A DNA stretch of 6,293 nucleotides, from the NCBI GenBank assembly GCA_028702245.1, contig JAQVPE010000053.1, positions 1 to 6,293 of the forward strand, written 5' to 3'. The stretch comes from Candidatus Izemoplasmatales bacterium. GTDB lineage: Bacteria; Bacillota_I; Bacilli_A; Izemoplasmatales; Hujiaoplasmataceae. Each line of letters starts with the position of its first letter. Position 1 is the first letter of the stretch. The notes under the pieces were generated by a model. That model saw only the letters and a list, made by a program, of their open reading frames with translations. It did not search any database and had not been told where the DNA came from. Made by a program: the position numbers and the translations under genes. Of the stretch, positions 4,415 to 6,293 are shown in pieces.

Positions 4415-6293
4415 ATGAAAGGAAAAATCTCAGTTCTACTTTTGTTTTTGTTGATGAGTTTGCTTCTAGTTGGCTGCGAAGATCTGTCTACATTTACAAC
4501 AACAGGATCGGAAACGCCAACTACTACTGAGTCTTCAACCCCTGTTACAACCACCGCTCCCGCAACGGGAGTTACAACCACCGCTCCCGCAACGGGAGTG
4601 ACAACCACTGTTCCCGCAACGGGAGTGACGACCACTGTTCCGGCAACCACTGTTTCCACCGGCTTTTTTGATCGGTCTTTGCTTGTTGGAGCAATCATCG
4701 CTATGGATGGATCAGGTGAGATGACTGAAGCGGAAGCAGAAGAACAAATCGGCATGATGACGATGATTCTTGGCGTCAGTGAGGACGAACTCTATGCGAT
4801 GGTCCTCGAGGCTCCAACCATGATTTCCGGGCTTCAGACGATCGAAACGCTCGCCGATTTCCAGCTATGGTATGCCGAGGCGAAGACGATCATGTCCAAG
4901 CAAATGCTGACGGACGCCATGATGAATGTCATCCAAATGATGTCTGCCCAAGTTGTCGATGATCCTCAAACAGAATATCTTCAGCAAGAGATTGATGACA
5001 CTGAGGATGCCTTGGCTGATGCCTTGGTTCAGTTGGCTGCCGTGCGTACTGCGATGGTTGCCTACGGTAATACAAACACCACCAATGGCGCTTCCGTTGT
5101 TGCATATTATGATGCCATAGTCGCTAGAGAAGAGGCAAATTCAACTTACTATCAGGCCGAAGACGAGTACTTCTATGACCGTTCTTGGGAAGAGTATGAT
5201 GAATATGAACAACTCGAAGACCATATGTGGAATTATTATTACTATTTATACGACTATGTAGACACAGAGTTAGCAAATCAGGCGATTACTAACTACAACA
5301 ATCTATTGGGAAGTTTTTCAACCGAAAAGCAAGCCGCATACGGCGCCTTGATTGAACTTTATGAAGCCTACCTGATGTGTCAATTTGCTACGGTTCCTCT
5401 TGCTGAAGAGGAAATCGCGGGTCTACAAGATACCGTGACCGAAGAAATGGTGACCAGTGTTCTCAACGATGATTACTTGTCGGAATACTATAATTGGAGT
5501 TCCGAGGTTAATACTTATGAATGGGTTCTTGTCGAACTGCAATATGAACTAGAGCAAGCAGAAGCAATGCTCGCTTTCATGGAGCTTTTCGTCGCTTACC
5601 TTGGAACCGTAGATGGAGCGACCACCTTGAAGTTGGTCGTTATTGACCTTTATGATTTGGCAGACGCCTTGATAGTCAATCTTGATGAAGAAGTCTTCGA
5701 TTTGATATTCGGGATGCTGTTTAATTACGCTCCTCTCGGAGGAGATTTGCTTGATGAGATGTCTGGTATCCAATTGCTTTTGGGCTACATCGATGAGCTA
5801 AGCGCGATCTTGACCACCATTCAAACGGAAATGGATACCGAAGCTATCGGTCATCTTTCCGATTTGCTTAAGGATGTCGCGACTATTTACGTTCAATCCA
5901 TGGATCTTCCTATAGCCGAAGAGAATGCCATGCTGGCAGTTTTCTTGCCAAAGATCGATGAGTATCTCGGCATCGCTGATGAAATCTTCGATGAATTGGT
6001 TGGCTTCCTGCAAACAGTCGACGAAGACAAAATCGCCGCGATCACGGCTTTCGTTGAAATGATGATACCAGAAGAGGAACAAGATCCGGTTGTCTTTATG
6101 TCGGTTCATGATCAAAATGAAATGTTCTTTGTTTTGGTAGAGGCCGCCAAACTTGCTCAAGCACTTATAGGCGATGAGTCCCTCGATCTTTCTATGATCG
6201 TTGATCATCTTGTAACCATCTACTTCGACATTGAATATGATTTCCAACCTGATCCTGAACAAGTTACTTTGATTAGGGGACTTGTGATCGGTA
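4415..6293 (+). CDS. Large acidic helical lipoprotein of unknown family (3' partial)
   Basis: The frame from the ATG at 4415 has no stop before the window edge, giving 626 residues with the C-terminus missing. It starts with a lipoprotein signal peptide: MKGK, a run of Leu/Val/Ile, and lipobox LVGC with Cys21 as lipid anchor. Residues about 22-83 are a low-complexity linker with some 27 Thr, built partly from repeats of VTTTAPATG, which would space the body away from the membrane. The body from about 84 onward is rich in Glu, Asp, Leu, Met and Ala and looks almost entirely alpha-helical, with a possible coiled-coil near 190-225. Residues 245-281 form a striking Tyr/acid segment with 12 Tyr and 12 Asp/Glu in 37 residues. 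After Cys21 only one Cys is visible (in LMCQF). I do not recognise the family: no enzyme motif, solute-binding fold or protease signature stands out. A surface-exposed structural, adhesion or binding role is inference. The gene has its own promoter region and follows a strong terminator. Confidence 0.85.
   Translation, partial: MKGKISVLLLFLLMSLLLVGCEDLSTFTTTGSETPTTTESSTPVTTTAPATGVTTTAPATGVTTTVPATGVTTTVPATTVSTGFFDRSLLVGAIIAMDGSGEMTEAEAEEQIGMMTMILGVSEDELYAMVLEAPTMISGLQTIETLADFQLWYAEAKTIMSKQMLTDAMMNVIQMMSAQVVDDPQTEYLQQEIDDTEDALADALVQLAAVRTAMVAYGNTNTTNGASVVAYYDAIVAREEANSTYYQAEDEYFYDRSWEEYDEYEQLEDHMWNYYYYLYDYVDTELANQAITNYNNLLGSFSTEKQAAYGALIELYEAYLMCQFATVPLAEEEIAGLQDTVTEEMVTSVLNDDYLSEYYNWSSEVNTYEWVLVELQYELEQAEAMLAFMELFVAYLGTVDGATTLKLVVIDLYDLADALIVNLDEEVFDLIFGMLFNYAPLGGDLLDEMSGIQLLLGYIDELSAILTTIQTEMDTEAIGHLSDLLKDVATIYVQSMDLPIAEENAMLAVFLPKIDEYLGIADEIFDELVGFLQTVDEDKIAAITAFVEMMIPEEEQDPVVFMSVHDQNEMFFVLVEAAKLAQALIGDESLDLSMIVDHLVTIYFDIEYDFQPDPEQVTLIRGLVIG
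4544..4651 (+). repeat. 27-bp in-frame tandem repeats encoding the Thr/Pro linker
   Basis: There are three full units at 4544-4570, 4571-4597 and 4598-4624, and a diverged fourth at 4625-4651. They encode VTTTAPATG twice, then VTTTVPATG, then VTTTVPATT. The first two units are identical at every base. The third differs by a few substitutions and the fourth diverges at its end. The unit is a multiple of three, so copy-number change would alter linker length without breaking the frame. Such Thr/Pro linkers are common after the lipid anchor of surface proteins. Confidence 0.93.

Noticed and set aside
4679..4720. EF-hand-like calcium loop in the large lipoprotein (around MDGSGEMTEAEAEE)
   Set aside because: The spacing of acidic residues is only partly right, and the conserved Gly at position 6 of the loop is replaced by Met. 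A single degenerate match is not enough.
4348..4755. A 135-residue minus-strand open frame across the start of the large lipoprotein gene
   Set aside because: It is the antisense of the Thr-repeat linker and signal peptide (its Val/Thr repeats mirror the plus-strand repeats). It has no credible ribosome binding site, and the plus-strand frame has a clear start and lipobox.
5798..6262. A 154-residue minus-strand open frame near the window end
   Set aside because: It lies wholly inside the plus-strand lipoprotein frame, which is open from 4415 to the end and has a signal peptide and strong ribosome binding site. The minus-strand protein has no recognisable domain.

Overview
The window reads as a bacterial chromosomal segment from a low-to-moderate-GC Gram-positive relative, either Bacillota or a wall-less or near-wall-less lineage such as the Acholeplasma/Izemoplasma side of Mycoplasmatota. 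The evidence is strong AGGAGG ribosome binding sites, a PepF-type M3 peptidase, two consecutive genes for lipobox lipoproteins, and an AT-rich intergenic region. All real genes lie on the + strand. They end in TGA, TAA and TAG, and tryptophan is always TGG, so the standard bacterial code (table 11) fits and a UGA=Trp mycoplasma code is not needed. The lineage call is inference from style only.

Layout: (1) Positions 1-351 hold the C-terminal two thirds of a GNAT N-acetyltransferase of RimJ/RimL type, cut by the window edge. (2) Positions 348-2105 hold a complete oligoendopeptidase F (M3 zinc peptidase), overlapping the GNAT by ATGA and so probably translationally coupled to it. (3) Positions 2178-4088 hold a secreted lipoprotein with the C-terminal beta-propeller signature (Beta_propel / COG4880 type). 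Its start is set by a strong Shine-Dalgarno 42 bases inside the longest open frame. A good intrinsic terminator follows at 4093-4121. (4) Positions 4122-4414 are an AT-rich regulatory region. It contains a short direct repeat, a small inverted repeat, a long bulged hairpin (4288-4335), a plausible sigma-A type promoter (4326-4354) and a nearly perfect dyad over the -10/+1 region (4350-4371). (5) From 4415 to the window end runs a large lipoprotein that has no stop codon in the window. It has a signal peptide, a Thr/Pro-rich linker made of 27-bp tandem repeats, and a long acidic, mostly helical body of no family I recognise.

How the genes fit together: the first two products are cytoplasmic (acetyl transfer and peptide hydrolysis) and look like ordinary housekeeping genes in one transcript, which may continue into the beta-propeller lipoprotein because no convincing terminator separates them. 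The large 3' lipoprotein is a separate transcription unit with its own promoter and a likely operator. Both lipoproteins would sit on the outer face of the cytoplasmic membrane. Nothing here amounts to a recognisable defence, mobile or biosynthetic system. The most interesting parts are the structured promoter region and the unidentified lipoprotein it drives.
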